Positions 6,101 through 6,177 of a stretch of 6,177 nucleotides of DNA are shown here, in pieces. Under the pieces are notes generated by a model that worked only from the letters and a program-made list of their open reading frames with translations, was not told where the DNA came from and did not search any database. The position numbers and the translations under genes are program-made. This DNA is from Actinomycetota bacterium. GTDB lineage: Bacteria; Actinomycetota; Acidimicrobiia; Acidimicrobiales; Ilumatobacteraceae. The stretch is from positions 1 to 6,177 of the forward strand of contig SYNW01000046.1 in the NCBI GenBank assembly GCA_005805045.1, given 5' to 3'. Position 1 is the first letter of the stretch; each line of letters opens with the position of its first letter.

Positions 6101-6177
6101 ATGAACCAGCACGCGACGTATCGCGACAAACGCGTCGTAGTTACGGGCGCAGCGTCGGGTATCGGTCGTCAAACGAC
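6101..6177 (+). CDS. Short-chain dehydrogenase/reductase (5' end only)
   Basis: The gene is cut by the right edge of the window; only 25 codons are visible. Residues 11-22 read RVVVTGAASGIG: a beta strand followed by the TGxxxGIG cofactor-binding motif (T15, G16, G20, G22) of classical NAD(P)-dependent SDR enzymes. The distance from the ATG to this motif is normal for the family. A GAGG at 6095-6098 lies only 2 bases before the ATG, which is close for a Shine-Dalgarno sequence. However, the only in-frame upstream candidate (GTG at 6083) is followed directly by a stop codon, so the ATG is the best choice. Substrate and pathway cannot be told from this fragment. Confidence 0.87.
   Translation, partial: MNQHATYRDKRVVVTGAASGIGRQT

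Noticed and set aside
1..6177. Mobile elements, CRISPR arrays, riboswitches.
   Set aside because: No transposase or integrase frames, no regularly spaced repeats and no leader long enough for a riboswitch; all gaps are under about 80 bases.

Overview
The window is a compact stretch of bacterial chromosome of moderate GC content. It holds seven protein genes or gene ends transcribed in two divergent blocks, one tRNA gene and the first codons of one more gene. The combination of a free-standing CysN and CysC pair, GTG and TTG start candidates, a PIG-L family deacetylase, a divergent NhaA and a CCA-encoding tRNA-Val suggests an actinobacterium, possibly of the Acidimicrobiia type. That placement is inference from gene style, not from a phylogenetic marker.

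Left block (positions 1-3243, minus strand): reading in the direction of transcription, the order is cysD, cysN, cysC, then a sulfotransferase that runs off the left edge. CysD and CysN form the ATP sulfurylase that makes APS from sulfate and ATP. CysC phosphorylates APS to PAPS. The visible part of the last gene carries both PAPS-binding motifs of a family 2 type sulfotransferase. The block therefore reads as 'make the sulfate donor, then use it to sulfate something', rather than plain sulfate reduction; no PAPS or sulfite reductase is in view.

Right block (3320-5917, plus strand): an inositol-monophosphatase-fold phosphatase starts 76 bases from the cysD start and faces away from it. Its position makes PAP (the sulfotransferase by-product) a plausible substrate, though its motifs look at least as much like a general inositol monophosphatase. 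It is followed by a divergent NhaA-type sodium/proton antiporter and, 6 bases further on, by a small PIG-L/LmbE zinc deacetylase. A perfect 8-bp inverted repeat lies between the phosphatase and nhaA.

Right end: a complete tRNA-Val (anticodon TAC) at 5980-6056, then the start of a short-chain dehydrogenase/reductase gene cut off by the window edge. No mobile element, CRISPR array or long intergenic stretch is present; every gap is under about 80 bases. I do not see a convincingly new system. The most interesting reading is a PAPS-dependent sulfation cassette in what is probably a free-living actinobacterium.
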